Assembly: GCF_019448085.1 (NCBI RefSeq)
Contig: NZ_JAGFNZ010000003.1
Coordinates: forward strand, 1-64,000
Source: Caproiciproducens faecalis
GTDB lineage: Bacteria; Bacillota; Clostridia; Oscillospirales; Acutalibacteraceae
Length of the DNA stretch: 64,000 nt
Reading direction: 5' to 3'
The notes under the pieces are model-generated. The model saw nothing but the letters and a program-made list of their open reading frames with translations, was not told the origin of the DNA and searched no databases. A program made the position numbers and the translations under genes. Positions 9,252 through 18,467 of the stretch are shown piece after piece (within the stretch, counting starts at the first letter, position 1; every line of letters starts with the position of its first letter).

Positions 9252-10529
9252 TTATCTGATGACTTCGCAGCCCATATACGGACGCAGTACCTCCGGTACG
9301 GTCACACTGCCGTCGGCGTTCTGATACTGCTCCACGATGGCGGGAATCACGCGGCTGGTCGCAAGACCGGAAGCGTTCAGCGTATGGACAAACTGCAATT
9401 TCTTGTCCTCTCCCCTGTACTTCACGTTGCCCCTTCTGGCCTGATAGTCCCTCGCGTTGGAGGCGGAGCTGACCTCTTTGTAAATCTCCATGCTGGGGAT
9501 CCAGACTTCAATGTCGTAGGTGCGCGCCATGGAGAACGAGCAGTCGCCCGCGGCAAGCTTGCTCAGGCGGTAATGCAGACCGAGCTTCTGCACCAGCTTC
9601 TCCGCTTTGCCAACCAGCTCGGCAAACGCGGCGTCCGACTGTTCCGGCGTGGTGTACTGCACCATTTCCACCTTATTAAACTGATGCCCGCGGATCATGC
9701 CGCGCTCTTCGGAGCGGTAGCTGCCCGCTTCTCTGCGGTAGCACGGAGTATAGGCAATATATTTGCGCGGAAGCTCTTCCGGCGTAAGGACTTCGTCGCG
9801 GTGCAGGTTGACCAGCGCGGTTTCCGCCGTGGGAAGCATAAATTTCTTATCGGTGCTGGTCGGATTCTGAATCCAGTACACCTCATCGGTAAATTTCGGG
9901 AACTGGCCGGCCACATAGCCGCATTCATAGTTGAGCATGTGCGGGGGAAGTACCAGCTCATAGCCGTCGCTCAGATGCTCGCTGATAAAGAAGTTGAGCA
10001 GCGCCCACTCCATTCTGGCGCCCATCCCGCGGTAAACCCAGGAACCGGCACCGGCCAGCTTCGCGCCGCGCTGGTAGTCGATCATGCCAAGGCTTTCACA
10101 AAGCTCCACATGGTTTTTCGGCTCAAAATCAAACGTTGGCTGCTCTTTAAAGAAACGGATGGGTTTGTTGTTTTCCTTGCCGCCCGCCAAAAGGTCTTCA
10201 TCCGGCATATTCGGTAAAGAGAGCAGCAGGGTCTTCTGCTTTTCCTCCAGCTCGCCGAGCTCGGCGTCACTCTCTTTGATTTTTTCGGAAAGCGTCTTCA
10301 GTTCCGCCATCAGGGGAGCGGTGTCTTCTCCGGCTTTTTTCATTACGGGAATTTTCTTGGTAGCGGCATTCTGTTCCGCTTTCATGGATTCGACTTTTCC
10401 GGTTACTTCACGGCGTTCCTCGTCAATTTTGAGGATGTCGTCCACCAGTGCGTCCACGTCGATGCAGCGTTTTTTCGCGCCTGCTTTTACTTGCTCCGGA
10501 TTGCTGCGAATCAGTTTAATATCCAGCAT
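9252..10529 (-). CDS. serS: Seryl-tRNA synthetase
   Basis: 425 residues, the usual length. It charges tRNA-Ser with serine. The N-terminal 110 residues form the long antiparallel coiled-coil arm that grips the tRNA variable loop (charged heptads from VDDILKIDEERREV to LGELEEKQK). The class II catalytic core follows, with motif 2 as CYRREAGSYRSEERGMIRGHQF and motif 3 near the end as LNASGLATSRVIPAIVEQYQ. Only 58 bases separate it from parB, too short for a T-box, so serine-dependent attenuation is not seen here. It has GGAG before the ATG. Confidence 0.98.
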   Translation of the reverse strand: MLDIKLIRSNPEQVKAGAKKRCIDVDALVDDILKIDEERREVTGKVESMKAEQNAATKKIPVMKKAGEDTAPLMAELKTLSEKIKESDAELGELEEKQKTLLLSLPNMPDEDLLAGGKENNKPIRFFKEQPTFDFEPKNHVELCESLGMIDYQRGAKLAGAGSWVYRGMGARMEWALLNFFISEHLSDGYELVLPPHMLNYECGYVAGQFPKFTDEVYWIQNPTSTDKKFMLPTAETALVNLHRDEVLTPEELPRKYIAYTPCYRREAGSYRSEERGMIRGHQFNKVEMVQYTTPEQSDAAFAELVGKAEKLVQKLGLHYRLSKLAAGDCSFSMARTYDIEVWIPSMEIYKEVSSASNARDYQARRGNVKYRGEDKKLQFVHTLNASGLATSRVIPAIVEQYQNADGSVTVPEVLRPYMGCEVIR

Positions 10530-10587
10530 ATTTTATTCTCCTTTATATTCCAATGATTTCTATATTTCTTTGTTTTCCACAGTTTTG

Positions 10588-11442
10588 TCATTCTTTGTTG
10601 AAAAGCGCGGCCAAATCGCTCAGATCCTGCTCGCCATAAAACTCAATTTGCAGCACCCCGCGCTTCTTTGTTCCGCTGACCTGCACCTTGCGGCCCAGAT
10701 GCTCGTTGAGTGCCAGCTCCACTTCACTAAAATAGGGAATGCGCTTCTTTTCTTTCGGCTGTCTGGAAACGGGCTGTCCGTTTGCCTTTTTAGACATTTT
10801 TTCCAGTTCCCTTACGGAAATACCCTGCTCCACAGCCATTTTTGCGGCCTTGAGCATTTCAGCCGGATTCGGAAAGCTCAGCAGGGTTCGGGCATGTCCC
10901 GCGGAAAGCAAGCCGGACTGCACCAGTTCAAGCACCTGCTGCGGCAAATTCAGCAGCCGGAGCGCGTTTGCCACGGTGGGGCGCGATTTTCCGACTGTTT
11001 TGGATACTTCTTCCTGTGTCATCCCGTAGGTGTCCATCAATGACTGGTAGCCCTGCGCTTCTTCCAGCGGATTCAGGTCTTCGCGCTGAAGGTTTTCTAT
11101 GAGCGCCAGTTCCATGACTTCGCCGTCGCTCATTTCACGGATCACCGCGGGGATTTCGGTAACGCCCGCCATGCGCGCCGCCCGCCACCGCCGTTCGCCT
11201 GCTACGATCTGATATCCCCCTCCGAAAATCGGCCGCACCAGCAGCGGCTGCAGCACCCCGTGCTGCGAAATGGAGTCGGCGAGCTCGGCCAGCGCCTCGT
11301 CGTTAAAGTCTTTTCTTGGCTGTGCGCGGTTGGGTTCTATTTCACTGATTTTCAGCGCAACCGCCGCGTTGCGGTCCTCGGTATCGTTTTCCGCGAAAAT
11401 CGCATCCAGCCCTTTCCCAAGTCCGCCTTTCTTTGCTGCCAT
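10588..11442 (-). CDS. parB: Chromosome partitioning protein ParB (Spo0J)
   Basis: 284-residue CTP-dependent DNA clamp that loads at parS and recruits SMC. The N-terminal CTPase region carries EPNRAQPRKDF and the GERRWRAAR box with ENLQREDLNPLEEA. A central helix-turn-helix follows (TQEEVSKTVGKSRPTVANALRLL, in short TQEEVSKTVGKS), then a linker and a C-terminal dimerisation domain. It follows parA after 11 bases, as in B. subtilis soj-spo0J. Candidate parS targets are at 12367 and 14564. Expected role: origin segregation and SMC loading, plus a checkpoint link to sporulation if the organism sporulates. Confidence 0.97.
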   Translation of the reverse strand: MAAKKGGLGKGLDAIFAENDTEDRNAAVALKISEIEPNRAQPRKDFNDEALAELADSISQHGVLQPLLVRPIFGGGYQIVAGERRWRAARMAGVTEIPAVIREMSDGEVMELALIENLQREDLNPLEEAQGYQSLMDTYGMTQEEVSKTVGKSRPTVANALRLLNLPQQVLELVQSGLLSAGHARTLLSFPNPAEMLKAAKMAVEQGISVRELEKMSKKANGQPVSRQPKEKKRIPYFSEVELALNEHLGRKVQVSGTKKRGVLQIEFYGEQDLSDLAALFNKE

Positions 11443-11453
11443 CGCTCTCCCCC

Positions 11454-12221
11454 CTATCCTTTATTCGTTTGAATGATTTCATCCGCCAAAGTATCGTAGG
11501 CAACGGCTCCGCGCGAGCTTTTGTCAAAATACTGAATCGGCCTGCCGAAGCTTGGCGCTTCGGAAAGACGCACCGCGCGCGGGATTGCCGTGGCAAATAC
11601 CTTTCGTGGAAAGTATTTCTTCACTTCCTGCACCACCTGCTGGGTCAGGTTCAGCCGCCCGTCGTACATGGTAAGCAGTACGCCCTCAATGTCCAGCTGG
11701 CTGTTGTACTGCCGCTTAACGCGGCGAACGGTGTTCATCAGCTGTGACAGGCCCTCCAGCGCATAGTATTCACACTGAATCGGAACCAGAAGCGTGTCCG
11801 CCACGCACAGCGCATTGGTGGTAATAATTCCAAGCGAGGGCGGGCAGTCAATAAAAATGTAATCGTAATGCTCCCTGAGCGGCACCAGCGCGTTTTTCAG
11901 GATGGATTCCCTGTGGTCAAGCGTGACCAGCTCAATTTCTGCCGCCGCCAGATCCATACTGGACGGAATAATGTCCAGATTTGTAAATTCCGTGTGAATA
12001 ATCACATCCGGTGCCTTTGCTTCGCCAATCAGCACTTCGTAAATGGTGTTTTTCACCGCCCGGCGGTCCACACCGACGCCGCTTGAAGAATTCCCCTGCG
12101 GGTCAATATCCACCAGCAGCGTCTTCTTTCCTTTCGTGCCCATCGCGGCGGAAAGGTTGACAGAAGTCGTCGTTTTACCAACGCCGCCTTTTTGGTTTGC
12201 AATTGCTATAATTTTTCCCAT
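11454..12221 (-). CDS. parA: Chromosome partitioning ATPase ParA (Soj)
   Basis: 255-residue ATPase of the ParA/MinD superfamily. The deviant Walker A box is KGGVGKTTTSVNL near the N terminus with the signature lysine; Walker A' is in LLVDIDPQGNSSSG and Walker B in YIFIDCPPSLG. It binds DNA non-specifically as an ATP dimer, is stimulated by ParB, and in Firmicutes also regulates DnaA. It has no N-terminal DNA-binding extension, as expected for chromosomal Soj. It heads the parA-parB pair. Confidence 0.97.
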   Translation of the reverse strand: MGKIIAIANQKGGVGKTTTSVNLSAAMGTKGKKTLLVDIDPQGNSSSGVGVDRRAVKNTIYEVLIGEAKAPDVIIHTEFTNLDIIPSSMDLAAAEIELVTLDHRESILKNALVPLREHYDYIFIDCPPSLGIITTNALCVADTLLVPIQCEYYALEGLSQLMNTVRRVKRQYNSQLDIEGVLLTMYDGRLNLTQQVVQEVKKYFPRKVFATAIPRAVRLSEAPSFGRPIQYFDKSSRGAVAYDTLADEIIQTNKG

Positions 12222-12366
12222 TCTTTCCCCTCCGGTTGCAGGTATCCGCCCGCAGAAACACGGTTTTTACATAAACTTGTCCCGATTTCGGGTGTAAGCG
12301 GAATAATGTATTTATTATAGCACTCTTTCCCCGGAAGATAAAGATTTTTTGTCCCTTTTTTGCCAA

Positions 12367-12382
12367 TGTTTCATGTGAAACA
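12367..12382. promoter_or_regulatory. parS centromere site 1
   Basis: TGTTTCATGTGAAACA matches the Bacillus parS consensus TGTTTCACGTGAAACA at 15 of 16 positions. It lies between parA and noc, directly beside the noc terminator, about 8.3 kb from dnaA. ParB should load here. Confidence 0.9.
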
Positions 12383-12410
12383 AAACAGGCCGAACGTACT
12401 GTTCGGCCTG
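12371..12410 (-). terminator. Terminator of noc
   Basis: A 10-bp perfect stem CAGGCCGAAC / GTTCGGCCTG (12386-12410) with a five-base loop, followed on the minus strand by TTTTGTTTC. The T-rich tail overlaps parS site 1. Confidence 0.8.
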
Positions 12411-12460
12411 CCTTGTGGGAAATGATATAGGGAAATAGGAGTAAACTCTTATACTTAAAC

Positions 12461-13273
12461 TCAGGCAGGCTTTTTTCCACCGGTTGCCTGCGCTTTGGGA
12501 ATGCGCACCAGACATTCAATATAATCGTCTGTTTCGCTTTTCAGCGTCTGTGCGTTGATTCCGCTTTGTTTCATGGTCTCTATGGCATGGTTAATGGTAT
12601 TCAAAAACACGCGCACATCTTTAATAACAAAAGTGCGTTTGCTTTTCGGTTTTTGGTTTTCTTCCAGAAGCTTGTCCACCAAATCGTCCGTCTGCTGTAC
12701 GTTCAGGTGCTTCGCAATAATTTGGCCAAGCACTTTTTCCCGGGTTTTTTCTTCCTTAATCCGCAGCAGTGCGCGGGCATGCCGTTCGGTCAGCCCGCAG
12801 GCGGTGATCTTTTCCCGCTCTTCTTCGGAAAGCTTCAGCAAGCGAAGCTTGTTGGCCAGTGTGGACTGGCTTTTTCCCAGACGAAGTGCCGCTTCTTCCT
12901 GCGTGACGTCCCACTGCTCAATCAGGCGGCGGATGCCCTCCGCTTCCTCAAAAATCTGAAGATCCTGCCGCTGAAGGTTTTCAGTCATGGCAAGGACGGC
13001 GCTGGTCTCCGGTGAACAGTCGCTAATCATGCAGGCAACCGTGGACAAGCCAGCTATCTTGCAGGCCCTCAGCCTGCGCTCACCCGCAATCAATTCGTAG
13101 CCGCCTTTTACCCGACGCACGGAAATCGGCTGAATAAGACCGTTTGTCCGGATGCTTCTCGACAGTTCCAGAAGCTCCTGTTCATTGAACGTGCGCCGCG
13201 GCTGCGCCGGATTTGGATGGATTGAATCGATGTTGATCTGCACTACTTTTCGTTTTTCACCCATAAGATGCAA
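12461..13273 (-). CDS. noc: Nucleoid occlusion protein Noc (ParB family)
   Basis: 270-residue ParB-like protein in the conserved Noc position between rsmG and parA. It has the CTP-binding ParB/Sulfiredoxin fold with NPAQPRRTF, GERRLRACK and ENLQRQDLQIFEEAEG, then a helix-turn-helix (TQEEAALRLGKSQSTLANKL, in short TQEEAALRLGKSQ). Noc spreads from its own sites, binds membrane and blocks FtsZ assembly over the nucleoid. I choose TTG 13273 as start: AAGGAGG is eight bases upstream, whereas the next ATG (13264) is 17 bases away. The start leaves only MHLMGEKRK ahead of the ParB fold, with no clear N-terminal amphipathic helix of the Noc type, so a plain ParB paralogue is possible. Confidence 0.85.
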   Translation of the reverse strand: MHLMGEKRKVVQINIDSIHPNPAQPRRTFNEQELLELSRSIRTNGLIQPISVRRVKGGYELIAGERRLRACKIAGLSTVACMISDCSPETSAVLAMTENLQRQDLQIFEEAEGIRRLIEQWDVTQEEAALRLGKSQSTLANKLRLLKLSEEEREKITACGLTERHARALLRIKEEKTREKVLGQIIAKHLNVQQTDDLVDKLLEENQKPKSKRTFVIKDVRVFLNTINHAIETMKQSGINAQTLKSETDDYIECLVRIPKAQATGGKKPA

Positions 13274-13473
13274 ATTCGCCGCCTCCTTGCTTGTCCCTTT
13301 TTGTTTAGGATAGCACGGAGCGCGGCGATATTTTGTAAAAATATGGTAATTCAAATTTTTTTTATTTGTTTCTTTTTGACAATTTGTGCATTTTCGGGTT
13401 CATTTTACACGATTCCTGTTCCTATGGAGCATTTCGCCGGTTCTAAAAACAGGTTCTGCTGCATAGGCCAAAT

Positions 13474-14187
13474 TTAGAGCGGGCTTTTGGCGATCTTCGC
13501 CCCATGCCTGGGATAAATTGCGGACAACAATTTCGTCCGTTTCACCAGCACCAGACTGCGGCTGTCCCCGTTCGGCAGCTCAAATTTCTCAATTCTGTGC
13601 AGCTTACAACCGAGCAGCGAAATGGCGTTTTTGGCAGCAAGGACTTCTTCCTCCGGGTCAGGGCCTTTCATGGCGATAAAGACACCGCCGATTTTCAGGA
13701 ACGGCAGGCAATATTCGCACAGCAGATTCAGCGGCGCGACCGCCCTTGCCGAAGCGAAATCATATTTTCCCCGATAGGCTGCCTGCCGTCCGGCCTCCTC
13801 CGCGCGCGCATGGACAAATTCCGCGGCGAAATTGAGATTCTCCGCCAGATCTTTTAAAAAGGTCAGCCGTTTGTTGAGTCCGTCCAGCAGGGTCAGTTTG
13901 ATGTCCGGCCGCATAATTTTCAGCGGCACGCCGGGAAACCCCGCGCCGGTGCCGACATCTATCAGCTTTGTCCCCTGCGGCAGCTCCAGATACTTTAAGA
14001 TCAGAATACTGTCCAGAAAATGCTTGTACGCAACTTCATCAGGCTCCTTAATGGCGGTCAGGTTGATTTTCTGATTCCAATTCAACAGAATCTCCAAATA
14101 TTGTTGAAAACTATCCGCTTGCTCCCCGGTCAGCGCAATTCCCGCGTTTTGAGCGGCGGATGTCAGCAGTTCACGAATATCCTCCAT
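13474..14187 (-). CDS. rsmG: 16S rRNA (guanine527-N7)-methyltransferase
   Basis: 237-residue class I SAM methyltransferase that makes m7G527 in 16S rRNA. The SAM-binding loop is LIDVGTGAGFPGVPLKI and the following acidic strand is KLTLLDGLNKRLTFL; ASARAVAPL is a conserved post-motif. I use ATG 14187 with AAGGGGG upstream, one base after the mnmG stop, which gives tight coupling; a longer start at 14211 would overlap mnmG. Loss-of-function of RsmG gives low-level streptomycin resistance in many bacteria. Confidence 0.95.
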   Translation of the reverse strand: MEDIRELLTSAAQNAGIALTGEQADSFQQYLEILLNWNQKINLTAIKEPDEVAYKHFLDSILILKYLELPQGTKLIDVGTGAGFPGVPLKIMRPDIKLTLLDGLNKRLTFLKDLAENLNFAAEFVHARAEEAGRQAAYRGKYDFASARAVAPLNLLCEYCLPFLKIGGVFIAMKGPDPEEEVLAAKNAISLLGCKLHRIEKFELPNGDSRSLVLVKRTKLLSAIYPRHGAKIAKSPL

Positions 14188-14188
14188 G

Positions 14189-16063
14189 TTATTCCCCCTT
14201 TTTGCGTGCAAGCCAGATCAGCAGCACCGAAATATCCGCCGGGCTGACTCCAGAAATGCGGGAAGCCTGTCCCACGTTTTCCGGATTCACCTTTTGCAGC
14301 TTTTCCTGTGCTTCGGTTCTCAAACCGATAATTTCTTTATAATTGATCTTTGTGGGCAGACGGCGCCCTTCCAAACGGCGCATTTCCGCAATGTCCGCTT
14401 TCTGCCGTTTAATATAACCCTCATATTTGATTTCAATTTCCACGTTTTCAAAAACCGCGGCGGGCAGCTCCGGTCTATCCGTATCCATTTCTTTCAGAAT
14501 ATCATAGTTCAGCTGCGGACGGCGAATTAGCTCCGCCAGGCGCACCCCGGTGGTTACCGGCGATGTTTCATGTGAAACAAGCAGTTGATTCAGGGCTTCA
14601 GACGGGGGCAAAACGGTCTTTTCCGCCCGCAGTAGCTCCTGTTCCTTCTGTTTTTGTTTTTGCTGGAACCGTTCCCAGCGATCGTCGGAAATCAGCCCAA
14701 TCTCCCTGCCGGTCGGCGTCAGCCGTTCATCGGCGTTGTCCTGACGGAGTACCAAACGGTACTCGCTGCGGGAGGTCATCATCCGGTAAGGGTCGGTGCA
14801 TCCTTTGGTAATCAAATCGTCCACCAAAGTTCCAATATAGGAACCGGCGCGGTCAAGAATCATCGGTTCCCTGTTCTGTACTTTCAGTGCGGCATTGATT
14901 CCGGCCACCAATCCCTGTGCCGCCGCCTCCTCGTAACCGGAGCTGCCGTTAAACTGCCCCGCTCCGTAAAGTCCGGGAAATTCGGGGAATTCCAGCGTTG
15001 CTTCCATTTGAAGCGGGTCAACACAGTCGTATTCAATTGCGTAGGCGCAGCGCATGATTTCCACATGCTCAAAGCCCTTGATGGTACGGTAAAAAGCAAT
15101 CTGCACTTCCTCCGGCAAAGAGGAACTCATCCCCTGCACATACATTTCTTCCGTATCCATCCCGCAGGGCTCTATAAAAAGCTGATGACGCTTTTTATCG
15201 GGAAAACGCATCACCTTATCTTCAAAGCTGGGGCAGTAGCGGGGCCCGACCCCCTCAATCTTTCCGCTGTATAAGGGGGAACGGCCAATATTTTTCAGAA
15301 TTACCTGTTTGGTATCGTCGTTTGTCCAGGAAATGTGGCAGACCGCGCGGTTTTTCAGCGGCATCAGGGAATCGTAGGAAAAAGGAACAACGGGCTCGTC
15401 TCCGTCCTGTACCTCAAGGTCGGAAAAATCAATACTGGATTTCAGCACGCGCGCGGGGGTGCCGGTTTTAAAGCGGCGAAGACGCAGGCCGATTTTTTTC
15501 AGCGCCGCGCCGAGAAACGCGGAGGGAAACATTCCGTCCGGCCCGCCCTCGTAAGAAACGTCGCCGACATAGATTTTTCCGCCAAGATAAGTACCGGTTG
15601 CTATAATGACCGCTTTCGCACGGTAGGTCGCTTCCATTCGGGTCGTGACCAGCCAAAGCCCGTCCTCTCCCTGCTCCAGATCCACAATCTCCGCCTGTTT
15701 CAGCTGAAGATTCGGCTGTTTCTCCAGTTTGTGTTTCATGATCTTGCTGTATTCCCGGCGGTCAATCTGTGCGCGCAGCGAATGAACGGCAGGGCCCTTG
15801 CCAAGATTCAGCATTCTGCTCTGCAGCATCGCTTCGTCAGCGGTTTTCCCCATTTCTCCGCCCAGCGCGTCTATTTCGCGCACCAGATGTCCTTTTGCCG
15901 TTCCGCCGATGGATGGGTTGCAGGGGCAGTTGCCCACCGCATCCATATTGATTGTAAAAATGCAGGTGCTGCAGCCAAGGCGCGCGGATGCGAGCGCGGC
16001 CTCAATTCCGGCGTGTCCGGCGCCGATCACTACAACATCATAATTTCCGGCATCATATCTCAA
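14189..16063 (-). CDS. mnmG: tRNA uridine-5-carboxymethylaminomethyl(34) synthesis enzyme MnmG
   Basis: 624-residue FAD protein that with MnmE modifies wobble U34 of several tRNAs. The N-terminal Rossmann motif is VVIGAGHAGIEAALASARLG. CNPSIGGTAKGHLVREIDALGGEMG is the MnmG signature (two catalytic Cys in the family, one visible here in CNPS). YVQGMSSSLPEEVQ and FNGSSGYEEAAAQG follow, and the C-terminal helical domain begins near GVRLAELIRRP. The start is TTG with GGAGGAATACTC ahead. A parS site lies inside the coding sequence near codon 500. Co-directional mnmE-mnmG-rsmG order is standard. Confidence 0.97.
   Translation of the reverse strand: MRYDAGNYDVVVIGAGHAGIEAALASARLGCSTCIFTINMDAVGNCPCNPSIGGTAKGHLVREIDALGGEMGKTADEAMLQSRMLNLGKGPAVHSLRAQIDRREYSKIMKHKLEKQPNLQLKQAEIVDLEQGEDGLWLVTTRMEATYRAKAVIIATGTYLGGKIYVGDVSYEGGPDGMFPSAFLGAALKKIGLRLRRFKTGTPARVLKSSIDFSDLEVQDGDEPVVPFSYDSLMPLKNRAVCHISWTNDDTKQVILKNIGRSPLYSGKIEGVGPRYCPSFEDKVMRFPDKKRHQLFIEPCGMDTEEMYVQGMSSSLPEEVQIAFYRTIKGFEHVEIMRCAYAIEYDCVDPLQMEATLEFPEFPGLYGAGQFNGSSGYEEAAAQGLVAGINAALKVQNREPMILDRAGSYIGTLVDDLITKGCTDPYRMMTSRSEYRLVLRQDNADERLTPTGREIGLISDDRWERFQQKQKQKEQELLRAEKTVLPPSEALNQLLVSHETSPVTTGVRLAELIRRPQLNYDILKEMDTDRPELPAAVFENVEIEIKYEGYIKRQKADIAEMRRLEGRRLPTKINYKEIIGLRTEAQEKLQKVNPENVGQASRISGVSPADISVLLIWLARKKGE
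14564..14579. promoter_or_regulatory. parS centromere site 2, inside mnmG
   Basis: An exact copy of the parS variant at 12367 (TGTTTCATGTGAAACA), 2.2 kb nearer the origin and inside the mnmG reading frame, where it encodes part of a C-terminal-domain segment (LVSHETSP). Confidence 0.9.
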
Positions 16064-16087
16064 GAGTATTCCTCCAATATCCTATTT

Positions 16088-17479
16088 TTACTTTCCCACA
16101 CAGAAATGCGAAAAAACGGAATCCACAACCGCTTCCGACGCGCGTTCTCCGGTCAGCTCCAAAAGCGCGGAAACCGCGCCTTCAATCGATACCGTAACGG
16201 CGTCCAGCGTCACGCCGCTTTCCACCGCTGTCAGGGCCTCGCGCACACAGTCCCCCGCCCGCCGCGCGTCATCTCGCTGGCGCTCGGTAAACAGGATTCC
16301 GTCCGCGGGATTCAGCTCCGATGTACGCAGGACTTCCGCAACCGCGTCCCTCATCTCCTGAAGCCCATCGCCGGACAGCGCAGAAATATATACAATTTGT
16401 TGAAAATGTTTTTTAATATACTTTATGTCAATTGCAGGGGGTAAATCGCTCTTATTCACCACCGCAATTGCCGAAGAATCCCGAATCGCCGAAATCAGCT
16501 CGCGGTCCTCTTCATTCAGCTCCTGCGAAGAATCAAACACAGCCAGTACCAACTGGGCTTCGCGCAGCTTGCCGCGCGCACGGTCAACGCCGATTTTTTC
16601 CACGGGGTCATTGGTAATATGGATGCCCGCGGTATCCGACAGACACAGCGGGACGTCGCCGAGAATCACGGTATCCTCCACAATGTCTCGAGTTGTTCCG
16701 GCGTATTCGGTAACAATACTGCGCTCGCACCCGGCAAGCAGGTTCATTAAGGTGGACTTTCCAACATTGGGACGTCCGGCAATCACCGTCGCAACCCCTT
16801 CGCGGATTGCCCTGCCTGCGTCGAACTGGCGCAGAAGGGTTTCAATTTCCGACTTGACGGTCAGCAAGGTCGTTTCCAGTATTTCCGGATTGACCTCCGG
16901 AATATCGTCCTCCGGATAATCCGCCCACGCGGAAAGATGCGCGGCGGCTTCGATCAGCATCCCGCGAATTCTGATGATTTTCTTTTCCAGCGCGCCGTCA
17001 TGCCCGGCAAGCGCGGCTTTCGCGGCCTGCTCCCCCTGCGCGGAAATAATCTGCATGATGGATTCCGCTTCGGTCAGTCCGATCTTCCCGTTTAAAAACG
17101 CACGGCGGGTAAATTCACCCGGCCCGGCCGGAACCGCGCCCGCGGCAAACACCGCTTTGAGTACGCGGCGCATAATATACAGTCCCCCGTGGCAGGAAAG
17201 CTCCACCACATCTTCGCCGGTAAAGCTGGCGGGAGCGGTAAAATTCAGAGCAATCGCTTCGTCTATATCCGTTTCCCCGTCGTGGACTCTGCCGTAAAGG
17301 GCGGTGTAGCCATTGATTTCCTCCAGTGTTTTTCCATGTCTGGATAGAAACACTTTTCCGGCGATTTCTTTAGCCTGCGGGCCGGAAATTCTGACAATTC
17401 CGATTCCCCCGGGCGCCTGCGGCGTAGAGATTGCCGCGATTGTTTTTGTGGACGGAGTATACCCGTTGTTATTTTTCAT
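16088..17479 (-). CDS. mnmE: tRNA modification GTPase MnmE
   Basis: 463 residues. Partner of MnmG in making cmnm5U34. The N-terminal formyl-THF-binding domain (about 1-125; STPQAPGGIGIVRISG) is followed by a helical domain holding an inserted G domain. The GTPase motifs are GRPNVGKST (235-243), DTAGIH and NKSD. The protein ends in FCVGK, the conserved CxGK with the catalytic Cys. The potassium-dependent GTPase dimerises through its N domain. It is separated from jag upstream by a strong terminator, so it likely heads its own mnmE-mnmG-rsmG unit. Confidence 0.98.
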   Translation of the reverse strand: MKNNNGYTPSTKTIAAISTPQAPGGIGIVRISGPQAKEIAGKVFLSRHGKTLEEINGYTALYGRVHDGETDIDEAIALNFTAPASFTGEDVVELSCHGGLYIMRRVLKAVFAAGAVPAGPGEFTRRAFLNGKIGLTEAESIMQIISAQGEQAAKAALAGHDGALEKKIIRIRGMLIEAAAHLSAWADYPEDDIPEVNPEILETTLLTVKSEIETLLRQFDAGRAIREGVATVIAGRPNVGKSTLMNLLAGCERSIVTEYAGTTRDIVEDTVILGDVPLCLSDTAGIHITNDPVEKIGVDRARGKLREAQLVLAVFDSSQELNEEDRELISAIRDSSAIAVVNKSDLPPAIDIKYIKKHFQQIVYISALSGDGLQEMRDAVAEVLRTSELNPADGILFTERQRDDARRAGDCVREALTAVESGVTLDAVTVSIEGAVSALLELTGERASEAVVDSVFSHFCVGK

Positions 17480-17548
17480 TCTTTACCTCGTAAGAGTCGA
17501 TCCCTTTTGTACTGCGCGGCACTTTCATCTTATTGTACCGCGTATGAT

Positions 17549-17581
17549 AAAAAACAAGGGCGATTCAAATGAACCGCCCTT
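17549..17581 (-). terminator. Terminator between jag and mnmE
   Basis: An 11-bp stem AAGGGCGGTTC / GAATCGCCCTT with an ATTT loop (17556-17581) is followed on the minus strand by GTTTTTTATC, 18 bases after the jag stop codon. Confidence 0.9.
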
Positions 17582-17599
17582 AGTACTTCCGTTATAAGA

Positions 17600-18445
17600 T
17601 TATTTCTTGACGTCAATGCGGCCATAAAGCAAAGCTTTGCCTTCATTTTTCGGCGCTTCTTTTTGCACTGGCTGCCGAACAGGAGCGGGACTGGCGCTCG
17701 GCCCGGAACCGACGCTCGGTGCGGATTTCGGCGGCCTGTTGTTAAACCCCGTGCGCGGTTTGTCATTGTACGGACGGCGGCCCTTGCCGTAGTTATTTCT
17801 GCGGGGAGCCGGGCGTTCTCCGGCTTCCGGCCCGATTACAACATGGCGGGCAAGGTCTTCACCCTCGGACCAGGATTTTGCGCCCTCAATCGTTTGAACG
17901 GCGGTATGGATGATTCTGCGCTCATAGGGGTTCATGGGTTCCAGGGAAGAATTGCGCCCGGTTTTAATCGCCTTTGCCGCAATTTTCTTTCCGAGAATTT
18001 CGAGTGTTTCCTTGCGTTTTTCGCGGTAATTTCCAATATCAATGGTAATTCTGTAATAGGAATTGTCAATATGATTGGCAACCAGACCGGTCAAGTACTG
18101 AAGCGCGTCCAGTGTTTCCCCGCGATGTCCGATGATAAAGCCAATATCATCGCCGGAAAGAGAAAGCTGAGCGCCATTCTCTTCTTCTGTAATCTGAATT
18201 TCCACCGCTGGAAGACCCATATGGTTAAGGATCTCTTTCAAGTACTTTGCCGCGGCTTCTGCCGGGCTGCTTTTGATAAAGACCCTTACCTTTGCAGGGC
18301 TTCCGCCGAAAAGGCCGAAGGTCTTTTTGGTCGGCATTTCCAAAATTTCGAATTCCGCATCATAGGATTCAACGCCGAGCTCCCTGCACGCGGCTTCTTT
18401 TGCCAGCTCAACGGTTTCACCGGTTGCAATCGCTTCTCTTATCAC
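17600..18445 (-). CDS. khpB: RNA-binding protein KhpB (Jag/EloR)
   Basis: 281 residues with the three Jag modules in order: an N-terminal Jag-N domain (about 1-52), a KH type II domain with the GxxG loop in GFIIGHRGETLDALQYL (about 75-150) and an R3H domain with PMNPYERRIIHTAVQ (about 155-215). The C-terminal 65 residues are a Pro/Arg/Asn-rich disordered tail that is longer than in many relatives. KhpA/KhpB pairs bind many mRNAs and sRNAs and in streptococci regulate cell elongation. The start is GTG with GGAGGG upstream. It lies downstream of yidC in the conserved rpmH-rnpA-yidD-yidC-jag operon. Confidence 0.95.
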   Translation of the reverse strand: MIREAIATGETVELAKEAACRELGVESYDAEFEILEMPTKKTFGLFGGSPAKVRVFIKSSPAEAAAKYLKEILNHMGLPAVEIQITEEENGAQLSLSGDDIGFIIGHRGETLDALQYLTGLVANHIDNSYYRITIDIGNYREKRKETLEILGKKIAAKAIKTGRNSSLEPMNPYERRIIHTAVQTIEGAKSWSEGEDLARHVVIGPEAGERPAPRRNNYGKGRRPYNDKPRTGFNNRPPKSAPSVGSGPSASPAPVRQPVQKEAPKNEGKALLYGRIDVKK

Positions 18446-18467
18446 GGTATTCCCTCCCCGGTTCGTC

